DNA of 64,000 nucleotides from Hymenopus coronatus (lineage: Eukaryota; Arthropoda; Insecta; Mantodea; Hymenopodidae). Below, piece by piece: positions 47,500-59,900 of the stretch (position 1 is the stretch's first letter; each line of letters opens with the position of its first letter). The stretch covers positions 1,522,501 through 1,586,500 of the forward strand of contig CM060891.1 of NCBI GenBank assembly GCA_030762935.1, written 5' to 3'. The position numbers were made by a program, and so were the translations under genes. Under the pieces are notes generated by a model. The model was not told the origin of the DNA and did no database searches. It was given only the letters and a program-made list of their open reading frames with translations.

Positions 47500-48040
47500 T
47501 CAAAAACAAAAAGCTAGTTAAAGACCAAACTTGGTATTTGAGTTCAGCAACACGAAGATGATCAAGGCAAACTCTCCAGCCCAAACTATCCTTTGCATGG
47601 GAAAGATTTACAAAATGGCTCAAACTGTTTTTATTCAAACAAATAAAATGTATGTACTGGATTTCCTGGGAGTGGCGTCTCAATCACTTCTGTATAACTG
47701 GTAAACCGTAACACTTGCACATCGCATAAAATCCACAATATTTTGTAGGGTTAGCCTTCTCCGAGATATTCCATGTTTTTATCGTAAATGTTAAACTATT
47801 TACATTTTTCTCAACAGAGAAATCGCCATTCGTTTTATATATCTTTGTTTTACCTCGCCAGCAAGAGAGAACAAATTTAAATTACATAGCAACAGTTTTT
47901 AAAACAATTGACTATCACTTTATCCTACTATATTCCCTTCTACTTACAAGGAAGCAAGTTATAAGACAATTTCTGTTAATGTTTATCTTGATAAGTATAA
48001 TGCAAGAAGAATAATCTTTTGTAAGAATATTTCTCTACAT
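47500..48040 (-). mobile_element. Element E, 5' two thirds (minus)
   Basis: GTCAAAAACAAAAAGCTAG, CAAACTTGGTATTTGAG, GGATTTCCTGGGAGTGGCG, TTTGACTATCACTTTATCC and TACTTACAAGGAAGCAAG in minus order. Its 5' end meets the 5' end of the next copy (ATTTCTCTACATCTGTG, about 48028), a head-to-head junction. Confidence 0.65.
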
Positions 48041-48700
48041 CTGTGTAACAAATTATTTTTGAAAAGCTTATTGTTCTATTTACTTAATGCTAATCCAGAT
48101 ATTATTTGCTTCGTTCGGAATAAGATAGGCTAAAGCGATAGTCAAATGTTTTAAAAGCTGGTCGCTATATGGTTTAAATCGTTTCTTTTCATTGCAGGGG
48201 TTGACAAATTCCCGTAAGAAATATTTGTTAAGTATTTTAAAACTGAAAGCAATAACAAGGAAAATCTCAAAAGTGTCAACGCCAGGAAAATAATGTGTAC
48301 TATAACATAAAGTGTGTTTGGTAGGTTCTTGTCCATCTCTTGCATGCAACGCTCATCCAGAGTAAAGATATTCCCACAAAATTCAAGATATACATTTTAT
48401 GTCTGATGTAAATATCCTTTATTTTAATCAAATCGTTAGAACCAGTTTTTACAAAATCAAAATGTTCGTGTCGCATATTAAACTTAAATTCTAAGTTTGG
48501 TATTTTAACGATTCTTCGCTTTTGAGTTAGGTATTGTGTTCACAGACACACGGACCTTTTTCTAAAAATGTTTTTTTTTTATATACTGGGGACCCTAAAA
48601 GGTGCATTTCCAATGAAATCTCGGTATTGAATTTTTGGTTGCAATACAATAGGTAGCTTCTCTATACACTATGTACATAGTACTACGTGTAGAGAAAGTA
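48028..48700 (+). mobile_element. Element E, near-complete copy, head-to-head with the previous
   Basis: Starts ATTTCTCTACATCTGTGTAA, has ACTTAATGCTAATCC, CGATAGTCAAATGTTTTAAA, a shortened centre, TTCTAAGTTTGGTATTTTAA, CACACGGACC, CAATGAAATCTCGG and the end GTGTAGAGAAAGTA. The GGTGGGGG tract is deleted. Confidence 0.65.
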
Positions 48701-48924
48701 AACACATGTCTGTGTATTCTTGTTAATGAAATGTCTTAACAACAGCGAATAAGATTTTGTAAAGAGAGAGAATGTACTGAGCATATGACATTTAAACTCT
48801 GATCGAGATGGCTTGCCTGTTGAAGCCCAGGACAATGCACCTGCAAGAAAGCAGTTCTGGTGGCACGAAAACATAACCTTACTTTTATACGCTTCATTTC
48901 GTCAATACAGGAAACTGTTGTCTT
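48701..48924. other. Unique spacer
   Basis: 224 bp with no recognised content. Confidence 0.4.
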
Positions 48925-49440
48925 ACATTCACATGGCTCTCTCTCTCTACCTATTCTGCAATAAATTATTCTCATAAAATGTATTCTTCTATTTACTTGA
49001 TACTACTTACTTCTTGTAAGTAGAAGGGAAATAAGAGAATACACTAGGCTAAAGTGATAGCCAAATCTTTTAAAAGTTTGTCACAATGTGGTTGACATTT
49101 ACATGGGGAGAGGTTGAAAAATTCCTGAGTGACAAAAATGTTAGTATTTTAAAATTTAAACCGTAAAAAGCAATATCTCGGAAATCATTAACTCCATAAA
49201 AAATAAAGTTTGTCAATCTCTAACAATTTACTAGTTATACAAAAGTCGTTCAGAGCTTATTGGCAGAAAACTCAAATTAGATATACGTTTTATTTGTCAT
49301 AAAAGTATCTTTAAGATACAATATTTTAATCAAATATTTAGAGTTGCTTATGATAAAAACATTTCGACAAATATTTCACATAAAGGATAGTTTTGTGTGG
49401 AAGATGCAGAAATTAAATATCAAGTTTGGTAATTAACCGA
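48925..49440 (+). mobile_element. Element E, 3'-truncated copy
   Basis: CTTACATTCACATGGCTCTC, TACCTATTCTGCAATAAATT, AATACACTAGGCTAAAGTGA, AAGCAATATCTCGGAAATC, CAAGTTTGGTAATTAACCGA, then a direct tail-to-tail meeting with the next inverted copy. Confidence 0.65.
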
Positions 49441-49593
49441 TGTTAACTTTCTCTACATGGGTAGAAAAGTATTACATTCCGCCCAAAAAGTCAATATCAA
49501 GATTTCACTGGAAATGCAACTTTTAGGGTCCCCTAAATCCCCCCAAAAAGCATTTTAGAAAAAGTTCCGCGCGCCTGCGTGTGTAATATTCAA

Positions 49594-51050
49594 AAACAAA
49601 ACATCAAACTTGATTACTGCGCCTGGCAAATAGCCATGGTGTAACAAAACATCAAACTTGATTACTGCGCCTGGCAAATAGCCATCATGTAACAAAACAT
49701 CAAACTTGATTACTGCACCTGGCAAATAGCCATGCTGTAACAAAACATCAAACTTGATTACTGCACCTAGCAAACAGCCATGGTGTAACAAAACATCAAA
49801 GTTGATTACTGCACCTGGCAAATAGCCATGGTGTAACAAAACATCAAACTTGATTACTGCACCTGGCAAATAGCCATGGTGTAACAAAACATCAAACTTG
49901 ATTACTGCACCTAGCAAATAGCCATGGTGTAACAAAACATCAAACTTGATTACTGCACCTGGCAAATAGCCATGATGCAACAAAACATCAAACTTGATTA
50001 CTGCACCTGGCAAATAGCCATGGTGCAACAAAACATCAAACTTAATTACTGCACCTGGCAAATAGCCATGATGTAACAAAACATCAAACTTGATTTACTG
50101 CACCTGGCAAATAGCCATCATGTAACAAAACATCAAACTTGATTACTGCACCTGGCAAATAGCCATCATGTAACAAAACATCAAACTTGATTACTGCACC
50201 TGACAAATAGCCATGATGTAACAAAACATCAAACTTGATTACTGCACCTGGCAAATAGCCATGGTGTAACAAAACATCAAACTTAATTACTGCACCTGGC
50301 AAATAGCCATGATGTAACAAAACATCAAACTTGATTACTGCACCTGGCAAATAGCCATGATGTAACAAAACATCAAACTTGATTACTGCACCTGGCAAAT
50401 AGCCATGGTGTAACAAAACATCAAACTTGATTACTGCACCTGGCAAATAGCCATGGTGTAACAAAACATCAAACTTGATTACTGCACCTGGCAAATAGCC
50501 ATCATGTAACAAAACATCAAACTTGATTACTGCACCTGGCAAATAGCCATCATGTAACAAAACATCAAACTTGATTACTGCACCTGGCACATAGCCATCA
50601 TGTAACAAAACATCAAACTTGATTACTGCACCTGGCAAATAGCCATGATGTAACAAAACATCAAACTTGATTACTGCACCTGGCAAATAGCCATGATGTA
50701 ACAAAACATCAAACTTGATTACTGCACCTGGCAAATATCCATGATGTAACAAAACATCAAACTTGATTACTGCGCCTGGCAAATAGCCATGATGTAACAA
50801 AACATCAAACTTGATTACTGCACCTGGCAAATATCCATGATGTAACAAAACATCAAACTTGATTACTGCGCCTGGCAAATAGCCATGATGTAACAAAACA
50901 TCAAACTTGATTACTGCACCTGGCAAATAGCCATGATGTAACAAAACATCAAACTTGATTACTGCGCCTGGCAAATAGCCATGATGTAACAAAACATCAA
51001 ACTTGATTACTGCACCTGGCAAATAGCCATGGTGTAACAAAACATCAAAT
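49594..51050. repeat. 48-bp satellite array, about 30 units, inside element E
   Basis: Unit AACAAAACATCAAACTTGAT, TACTGCACCTGGCAAATAGC, CATGATGT (variants CATGGTGT, CATCATGT, GCGCCTGG). The AACATCAAACTTGAT part resembles the E words at this place, AAATACCAAACTTGGTAT, so the unit was probably seeded from E. The minus-strand frames of 174 and 318 codons (HHGYLPGAVIKFDVLL repeats) arise because 48 is a multiple of 3 and are not genes. Confidence 0.95.
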
Positions 51051-51376
51051 TACTCTGTACATGAAAATCTTTCCAAAAGTTCCATTTTCCCAAAGATCGC
51101 TCTAAGGATTTTGATTACAATGCATTAATACGTTTTTATGGCAAATAAAATTTTTGAGTTTTCAGGGAACCTGTTCATTCTGGATCACTTTTGTGTAACT
51201 GATAAACCGTAAGAGAGAAAAACTTAGATCTCGTTAAAAGACACAATTTATGTTATATAGGACTTTTTTATGAATAAACAATGTCCAAGACATTGCTTGT
51301 TATTTGGTTTCAATTTTAAGATCGCAACTTAAACTTTTCTCAAACGGAAATTTGTCAGCTCACGTCTTGCAAAGAG

Positions 51377-51972
51377 AACGAATAGCGCTTGGATTTCAAA
51401 AACACTTGACGATCACTTCATCCGAGTGTACTCCCTCTACTCACAAAGAAGCAAGTAATAAGACAACTTCTGTTAACGAATAGCGCTTGGGTTTCAAAAA
51501 CATTTGACTATCACTTTATCCTAGTGTATTCCCCTCTACTTACAAGGAAGCAAGTAATAAGACAACTTCTGTTAACGAATAGCGCTTGGGTTTCAAAAAC
51601 ATTTGACTATCACTTTATCCTAGTGTATTCCCCTCTACTTACAAGGAAGCAAGTAATAAGACAACTTCTGTTAACGAATAGCGCTTGGGTTTCAAAAACA
51701 TTTGACTATCACTTTATCCTAGTGTATTCCCCTCTACTTACAAGGAAGCAAGTAATAAGACAACTTCTGTTAACGAATAGCGCTTGGGTTTCAAAAACAT
51801 TTGACTATCACTTTATCCTAGTGTATTCCCCTCTACTTACAAGGAAGCAAGTAATAAGACAACTTCTGTTAACGAATAGCGCTTGGGTTTCAAAAACATT
51901 TGACTATCACTTTATCCTAGTGTATTCCCTTCTACTTACAAGGAAGCAAGTAATAAGACAACTTCTGTTAAC
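51377..51972. repeat. 99-bp satellite array, 6 units, derived from element E
   Basis: Period 99 bp (TACAAGGAAGCAAG at 51541, 51640 and on). Unit words: AACGAATAGCGCTTGGGTTT, CAAAAACATTTGACTATCAC, TTTATCCTAGTGTATTCCCC, TCTACTTACAAGGAAGCAAG, TAATAAGACAACTTCTGTT. It is the same E segment as the 80-bp array at 11.4-14.8 kb, on the other strand and with different end points. The first unit is diverged; the middle ones are identical. Confidence 0.96.
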
Positions 51973-52071
51973 GTTTATCTCGATTATCATTAAGTAGAGA
52001 GAAGCATAAACTGTTGTAAGAATAATTTTGTTGCAGAACATGTAGAGAAAGTCACGTGAATGGAATATCAC

Positions 52072-52891
52072 ATTTTCTAAAAATGCTTTCTTCGTTGAGG
52101 GGTGCCAGAAGTTGGATATTTGGTGTGGCATGTTTTAGAGTAGACTTACGCAAGAAGCACCAGGAGCAGTGAAAGTTTGCCGCTGCCATAGCAACTGGAA
52201 CATTCCATGCGTAGGGGTGCACGCTCAGGAACCAGCGCGTCGCTTGTGTCTTGTTAACAACCCAAACAATAAATACGTGGGTCATCCACACCACCTTACT
52301 CTATTTCTCAACGTAATATCCATTCTGTGTATTGTCAGGTGGTACACATGTTACCCTCTTCCACCGCTAAACATCTGAGCCAAGATGTTGAGGTCTTCAT
52401 GGCTGGCAAATCTTTTCCATCCAAAAAGTTTTGTACGGTGTCCAAAGTGAAACACCGGTTTTTCTGAATTCTTTTATCAACATTTACTTTCAACTGGTCC
52501 ATAACGGTTGATGAACGGTCTTTATCGTACACACTGTTATGTTCTTCCTTGATTACTCGTAAATTATGTGTCATTTCCTCACTGAAGACTCGTTCATTGC
52601 ATTATCACCATAGACTTCCATTACTTTCCTATAACATTCGATTGGCCGAATATTTTGGGCATTTAAAAAAAAAACAGCAAAAAAACGAATAAATTCTTTG
52701 GCGGTAGAAAAGTATAACATCTGCATTGAAAAACCGATACCACGTGACAATAAATACCTTGATATCGATGTTCAGAAACAGAGTAAGGTAGTGTAACTTT
52801 GTAAATAGAGTTTTGTGTTTATTACTTCCGTTATTGTTTAGTTGTGTCACTTTCTGGATGGTCCTCGTATAATATTTGAAATGGGAGTTGG
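52072..52891. mobile_element. Possible DNA transposon remnant flanked by an inverted repeat
   Basis: CACCTTACTCTATTTCTCAA at about 52293 and the reverse complement of a related sequence at 52741-52801 (CTACCTTACTCTGTTTCTGA on the minus strand) form an imperfect inverted repeat of ~60 bp enclosing ~390 bp. Between the arms a minus frame contains DRSSTVMDQLKVNVDKRIQK then NRCFTLDTV, vaguely like the helix-turn-helix region of mariner-type transposases (GRPST, then ENV, then DRRLT). That similarity is weak. Confidence 0.3.
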
Positions 52892-53072
52892 GAAGTTGTC
52901 TTGTTGAACTCGTTCTTTAAGGTAATCCCAGTCCGTCGGTCACTTTGTTGGTAAGTTGTCTTGTTGAACTCGTTCTTTAAGGTAATCCCAGTCAGTCGGT
53001 CACTTTGTTGGGAAGTTGTCTTGTTGAACTCGTTCTTTAAGGTAAACCCAGTCAGTCGGTCACTTTGTTGGG
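52892..53072 (-). repeat. 60-bp tandem triplet resembling a transposase motif
   Basis: Three copies at 60-bp spacing of GAAGTTGTCTTGTTGAACTC, GTTCTTTAAGGTAATCCCAG, TCAGTCGGTCACTTTGTTGG. On the minus strand one frame reads TDWDYLKERVQQDNFPTK, close to the mariner-type block D-F-x-L-W-G-Y-L-K-(E/D)-x-V. The intact-order version TDLWS-stop-GYLKEGVFVTN lies on the plus strand at 53478-53522. The triplet may therefore be amplified transposase coding sequence. Confidence 0.6.
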
Positions 53073-53241
53073 AAGTCGCCAAACTTATATGTAATTAATT
53101 GTTTGTGGTTTGGACCTCTCCATCTTTGAGATTTCAGTCAGAAGAGAGCCTCAAACCTGAACTCAACAAGATCTTCGTGTTGTTATATTAAGGTCCCACC
53201 AATAATATGTGTTTTATTGTTATAACTAGCTGAAGAACTGA

Positions 53242-53720
53242 ATGATACAACCGGAATTTGAACACGGTTCTCACGCACATGTTGTCACAGTAGCTCAGTG
53301 GCTAGAGCAACTGCGGGACAGACAGAACTTCATCATCTCTAGGCTGAGGAATCACAACATGGGGCACAAAATGTTCATGTATGTTGGTGCACCACCCCAT
53401 ATCTACATCCCTGCAGAACAGTTAATTACACACTTCCCAACATGTGGCCTCCGCGATCTCCAGATCGGAATACGACCGACTTATGGTCGTGAGGTTACCT
53501 TAAAGAAGGAGTTTTTGTGACAAATCCTACATTTCCACTGCAATTGAAAGATGCCATCAAGCAAGGAATTTCCAATATTCCAAGATGCTATTATCTGCTA
53601 AATGCTGGGTATGGAGTTGCAGACAGAATATTGAACAAGAGAACGGCGCACATCTTCCCAACTCCATTGTTTTGCAAAAACCAATGTGGTATCCCCGTTC
53701 TCAAAAATATACGGGTTTAA
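53242..53720 (+). pseudogene. Mariner/IS630-like transposase C-terminal half, degenerate
   Basis: Frame 1 carries FMYVGAPPHIYIPAEQLITH then FPT, with the G-A-P-P-H block that includes a catalytic aspartate in related enzymes (here V replaces D). After a small deletion/frameshift near 53443, the next frame reads NMWPPRSPDRNTTDLWS, a stop at 53490, then GYLKEGVFVTNPTFPLQLKD and AIKQGISNIPRCYYL, ending GVADRILNKRTAHIF. The order GAPPH, WPPRSPD, GYLKxxVF, then L-K-x-x-I is diagnostic of IS630-Tc1-mariner-type transposases. The missing catalytic residue, frameshift and stop make it inactive. It is the larger relative of the 18552-18692 scrap. Confidence 0.75.
53287..53312 (+). other. tRNA A-box-like sequence
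   Basis: CAGTAGCTCAGTGGCTAGAG, then CAACTG, matches a tRNA D-arm/A-box (TAGCTCAGTGG). No good anticodon arm, and the expected B-box position (about 53340) has only GGCTGAGGAATCAC. A decayed tRNA-derived SINE head or chance; not a tRNA gene. Confidence 0.3.
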
Positions 53721-53997
53721 TGTTTGAAGGACCCCAAATATTTAAGGTCATTATAATATTAAAATGTTAGGGAGATAAGTGTAGTGAGTTTGGTGTTGCC
53801 AATTACTGTATATGTGTAGACTGGAGGCTAGCTGCACTTTGCTATCTGACTACAATGGTAGTGCTGCTAGGCGCTAAGAATGAAACAGGCATCAGACCTT
53901 GTTGCCCACAACATACCGTAAAGTTGTGTTTTAATGGCAATTCGTAGTCAAGTCAAAGAATGAAATTAAATTTGTTTTCTTGTAAGCAGATCTTGCG
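53721..53997. other. Unique sequence before the 39-bp array
   Basis: 277 bp; nothing recognised. The last ~20 bp (CACAGAGACAAAGAGAAAAC) blend into the array. Confidence 0.4.
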
Positions 53998-56900
53998 CAC
54001 AGAGACAAAGAGAAAACATGGCCAATAATACTACAGACTTGTAACAAAGAGAAAATATGGCCAATACTACTACAGACTTGTAACAAAGAGAAAACATGGC
54101 CAATAATACTACAGACTTGTAACAAACAGAAAACATGGCCAATAATACTACAGACTTGTAGCAAAGAGACAACATGGCCAATAATACTACAGACTTGTAG
54201 CAAAGAGAAAACATGGTAAATAATACCACAGACTTGTAACAAAGAGAAAACATGGCCAATAATACTACAGACTTGTAACAAAGAGAAAATATGGCCAATA
54301 ATACTACAGACTTGTAACAAAGAGAAAACATGGCCAATAATACTATAGACTTGTAACAAAGAGAAAACATGGCCAATAATACTACAGACTTGTAACAAAG
54401 AGAAAACATGGCCAATAATACTACAGACTTGTAACAAGGAGAAAACATGGCCAATAATACTACAGACTTGCAACAAAGCGAATACATGGCCAATAATACT
54501 ACAGACTTGTAACAAAGAGAAAACATGGCCAATAATACTACAGACTTGTAACAAAGAGAAAACATGGCCAATAATACTACAGACTTGTAACAAAGAGACA
54601 ACATGGCCAATAATACTACAGACTTGTAACAAAGAGAAAACATGGCCAATAATACTACAGACTTGTAACAAAGAGAAAACATGGCCAATAATACTACAGA
54701 CTTGTAACAAACAGAAAACATGGCCAACGATACTACAGACTTGTAACAAAGAGACAACATGGCCAATAATACTACAGACTTGTAACAAAGATACAACATG
54801 GTCAATAATACTACAGGCTTGTAACAAAGAGACAACATGGCCAATAATACTACAGACTTGTAACAAGGAGAAAACATGGCCAATAATACTACAGACTTGT
54901 AACAAAGAGAAAACATGGCCAATAATACTACAGACTTGTAACAAAGAGAAAACATGGCCAATAATACTACAGACTTGTAACAAAGAGAAAACATGGCCAA
55001 TAATACTACAGACTTGTAACAAACAGAAAACATGGCCAATAATACTACAGACTTGTAGCAAAGAGAAAACATGGCCAATAATACTACAGACTTGTAGCAA
55101 AGAGAAAACATGGCCAATAATACTACAGACTTGTAACAAAGAGACAACATGGCCAATAATACTACAGACTTGTAACAACGAGACAACATGGCCAATAATA
55201 CTACAGACTTGTAACAAAGAGAGAACATGGCCAATAATACTACAGACTTGTAACAAAGAGAAAACATGGCCAATAATACTACAAACTTGTAACAAAGAGA
55301 AAACATGGCCAATAATACTACAGACTTGTAACAAAGAGACAACATGGCCAATAATACTACAGACTTGTAACAAAGAGAAAACATGGCCAATAATACTACA
55401 GACTTGTAACAAAGAGAAAACATGGCCAATAATACTACAGACTTGTAACAAACAGACAACATGGCCAATAATACTACAGACTTGTAACAAACAGAAAACA
55501 TGGCCAATAATACTACAGACTTGTAACAAACAGAAAACATGGCCAATAATACTACAGACTTGTAACAAAGAGAAAACATGGCCAATAATACTACCGACTT
55601 GTAACAAAGAGAAAACATAGCCAATAATACTACAGACTTGTAACAAACAGACAACATGGCCAATAATACTACAGACTTGTAACAAAGAGAAAACATGGCC
55701 AATAATACTACAGACTTGTAACAAAGAGAAAACATGGCCAATAATACTACAGACTTGTAACAAACAGACAACATGGCCAATAACACTACAGACTTGTAAC
55801 AAAGAGAAAACATGGCCAATAACACTACAGACTTGTAACAAAGAGAAAACATGGCCAACACTACTACAGACTTATAACAAAATAAAAACATGGCCAATAA
55901 TACTACAGACTTGTAACAAACAGAAAACATGGCCAATAATACTACAGACTTGTAACAAAGAGAAAACATGGCCGATAATACTACAGACTTGTAACAAAGA
56001 GAAAACATGGCCAATAACACTACAGACTTGCAACAAAGAGAAAACATGGGCAATAATACTACAGACTTGTAACAATGAGAAAACATGGCCAATAACACTA
56101 CAGCTTTGTAACAAACAGAAAACATGGCCAATAACACTACAGACTTGTAACACAGAGAAAACATGGCCAATAATACTACAGACTTGTAACAAAGAGACAA
56201 CATGGCCAATAATACTACAGACTTGTAGCAAAGAGAAAACATGGCCAATAATACTACAGACTTGTAACAAAGAGACAACATGGCCAATAATACTACAGAC
56301 TTGTAACAAAGAGAAAACATGGCCAATAATACTACAGACTTGTAACAAAGAGAAAACATGGCCAATAATACTACAGACTTGTAACAAAGAGAAAACACGG
56401 CCAATAATACTACAGACTTGTAACAAAGAGAAAACATGGCCAATAATACTACAGACTTGTAACAAAGAGTCAACATGGCCAATAATACTACAGACTTGTA
56501 ACAAAGAGAAAACATGGCCAATAACACTACAGACTTGTAACAAAGAGAAAACATGCCCGATAATACTACAGACTTGTAACAAAGAGAAAACATGGTAAAT
56601 AACACTACAGACTTGCAACAAAGAGAAAACATGGCCAATAATACTACAGACTTGTAACAAAGAGACAACATGGCCAATAATACTACAGACTTGTAACAAA
56701 GAGAAAACATGGCCAATAATACTACAGACTTGTAACAAAGAGAAAACATGGCCAATAATACTACAGACTTGTAACAAAGAGACAACATGGCCAATAATAC
56801 TACAGACTTGTAACAAAGAGAAAACATGGCCAATAATACTACAGACTTGTAACAAAGAGACAACATGGCCAATAACACTATAGACTTGCAACAAAGAGAA

Positions 56901-59900
56901 AACATGGCCAATAATACTACAGACTTGTAACAAAGAGAAAACATGGCCAATAATACTACAGACTTGTAACAAAGAGAAAATATGGCCAATAATACTACAG
57001 ACTTGTAACAAAGAGACAACATGGCCAATAATACTACAGACTTGGAACAAAGAGACAACATGGCCAATAACACTACAGACTTGTAACAAACAGACAACAT
57101 GGCCAATAATACTACAGACTTGTTTAAAAAGAGACAACATGGCCAGTCACACTACAGACTTGTAACAAAGAGACAACATGGCCAATAATACTACAGACTT
57201 GTAACAAAGAGACAACATGGCCAATAATACTACAGACTTGTAACAAAGAGAAAACATGGATAATAATACTACAGACTTGTAACAAAGAGACAACATGGCC
57301 AATAATACTACAGACTTGTAACAAAGAGACAACATGGCCAATAGCACTACAGAATTGTAACAAAGAGACAACATGGCCAATAATACTACAGACTTGTAAC
57401 AAAGAGACAACATGGCCAATAACACTACAGACTTGTAACAAAGAGACAACATGGCCAATAATACTACAGACTTGTAACAAACAGACAACATGGCCAATAA
57501 CACTACAGACTTGTAACAAACAGAAAACATGGTCAATAACACTACAGACTTGTAACAAAGAGACAACATGGCCAATAATACTACAGACTTGTAACAAACA
57601 GACAACATGGCCAATAACACTACAGACTTGTAACAAACAGAAAACATGGTCAATAACACTACAGACTTGTAACAAAGAGACAACATGGCCAATAATACTA
57701 CAGACTTGTAACAAAGAGTCAACATGGCCAATAACACTACAGACTTGTAACAAACAGAAAACATGGCCAATAATACTACAGACTTGTAACAAAGAGACAA
57801 CATGGCCAATAACACTATAGACTTGCAACAAAGAGAAAACATGGCCAATAATACTACAGACTTGTAACAAAGAGAAAACATGGCCAATAATACTACAGAC
57901 TTGTAACAAAGAGAAAATATGGCCAATAATACTACAGACTTGTAACAAAGAGACAACATGGCCAATAATACTACAGACTTGTAACAAAGAGACAACATGG
58001 CCAATAACACTACAGACTTGTAACAAAGAGACAACATGGCCAATAATACTACAGACTTGTTTAAAAAGAGACAACATGGCCAGTAACACTACAGACTTGT
58101 AACAAAGAGACAACATGGCCAATAATACTACAGACTTGTAACAAAGAGAAAACATGGATAATAATACTACAGACTTGTAACAAAGAGACAACATGGCCAA
58201 TAATACTACAGACTTGTAACAAAGAGACAACATGGCCAATAACACTACAGACTTGTAACAAACAGAAAACATGGTCAATAACACTACAGACTTGTAACAA
58301 AGAGACAACATGGCCAATAATACTACAGACTTGTAACAAAGAGAAAACATGGCCAATAATACTACAGACTTGTAACAAAGAGAAAACATGGCCAATAATA
58401 CTACAGACTTGTAACAAACAGACAACATGGCCAATAATACTACAGACTTGTAACAAACAGAAAACATGGCCAATAATACTACAGACTTGTAACAAACAGA
58501 AAACATGGCCAATAATACTACAGACTTGTAACAAAGAGAAAACATGGCCAATAATACTACCGACTTGTAACAAAGAGAAAACATAGCCAATAATACTACA
58601 GACTTGTAACAAACAGACAACATGGCCAATAATACTACAGACTTGTAACAAAGAGAAAACATGGCCAATAATACTACAGACTTGTAACAAAGAGAAAACA
58701 TGGCCAATAATACTACAGACTTGTAACAAACAGACAACATGGCCAATAACACTACAGACTTGTAACAAAGAGAAAACATGGCCAATAACACTACAGACTT
58801 GTAACAAAGAGAAAACATGGCCAACACTACTACAGACTTATAACAAACAAAAAACATGGCCAATAATACTACAGACTTGTAACAAACAGAAAACATGGCC
58901 AATAATACTACAGACTTGTAACAAAGAGAAAACATGGCCGATAATACTACAGACTTGTAACAAAGAGAAAACATGGCCAATAACACTACAGACTTGCAAC
59001 AAAGAGAAAACATGGCCAATAACACTACCGACTTGTAACAAAGAGAAAACATAGCCAATAATACTACAGACTTGTAACAAAGAGACAACATGGCCAATAA
59101 TACTACAGACTTGTAACAAAGAGACAACATGGCCAATAATACTACAGACTTCTAACAAACAGAAAACATGGCCAATAACACTACAGACTTGTAACAAAGA
59201 GACAACATGGCCAATAATACTACAGACTTGTAACTAAGAGGAAACATGGCCAATAACACTACAGACTTGTAACAAAGAGACAACATGGCTACCACTATTA
59301 CAGACTTGTAACAAAGAGGAAACATGGCCAATAACACACAGACTTGTAACAAAGAGAAAACATGGCTACCACTACTACAGACTTGTAACAAAGAGGAAAC
59401 ATGGCCAATAACACACAGACTTGTAACAAAGAGAAAACATGGCCAATAATACTACAGACTTGTAACAAAAAGAAAACATGGTCAATAACACTACAGACTT
59501 GTAACAAAGAGACAACATGGCCAATAATACTACGGACTTGTAACAAAGAGAAAACATGGCCAATAATACTACAGACTTGTAACAAAGAGAAAACATGGTC
59601 AATAACACTACAGACTTGTAACAAAGGGGAAACATGGTCAATAATACTACAGACTTGTAACAAAGAGAAAACATGGCCAACACTACTACAGACTTGTAAC
59701 AAAGAGAAAACATGGCCAATAATACTACAGACTTGTAACAAAGAGAAAAGAAGCCAATAATACTACAGACTTGTAACAAAGAGAAAACATGGCCAATAAC
59801 ACTACAGACTTGTAACAAAGAGAAAACAAGCCAATAATACTACAGACTTGTAACAAAGAGAAAACATGGCCAATAACACTACAGACTTGTAACAAAGAGA

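Larger units (their letters stand above)
49443..52071 (-). mobile_element. Element E copy (minus) carrying two internal arrays
   Basis: 3' end at AACTTTCTCTACATGGGTAG, then CCAAAAAGTCAATATCAAGA, AAAGTTCCGCGCGCCTGCGT, then the 48-bp array. E resumes with CTGTACATGAAAATCTTTCC, TTCTGGATCACTTTTGTGTA, AACTGATAAACCGTAAGAG, the 99-bp array, and the 5' end TGTAGAGAAAGTCACGTGAA. An element of ~0.85 kb has become 2.6 kb through two separate internal amplifications. Confidence 0.75.

Noticed and set aside
48683..48975. Overlapping 63- and 79-codon minus frames as a small gene
   Set aside because: No domain, partly inside element E 5' sequence, and no supporting signals.
49555..51040. 174- and 318-codon frames with 16-residue repeats (HHGYLPGAVIKFDVLL)
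   Set aside because: Unit length 48 is a multiple of 3 and the unit is stop-free on this strand; the frame is broken by one-base changes near 50092 without any sign of selection.
53281..53360. tRNA gene
   Set aside because: Good A-box but no T-arm with a proper GGTTCRA loop and no matching acceptor stem; it overlaps transposase-like sequence.
53966..57106. 1,046-codon minus-strand open frame with 13-residue repeats (LLAMFSLCYKSVV), like a repeat membrane protein
   Set aside because: It is exactly the 39-bp repeat. A second minus frame in the same DNA is also open for hundreds of codons, unit changes are not frame-aware, and there is no start context or non-repeat domain.
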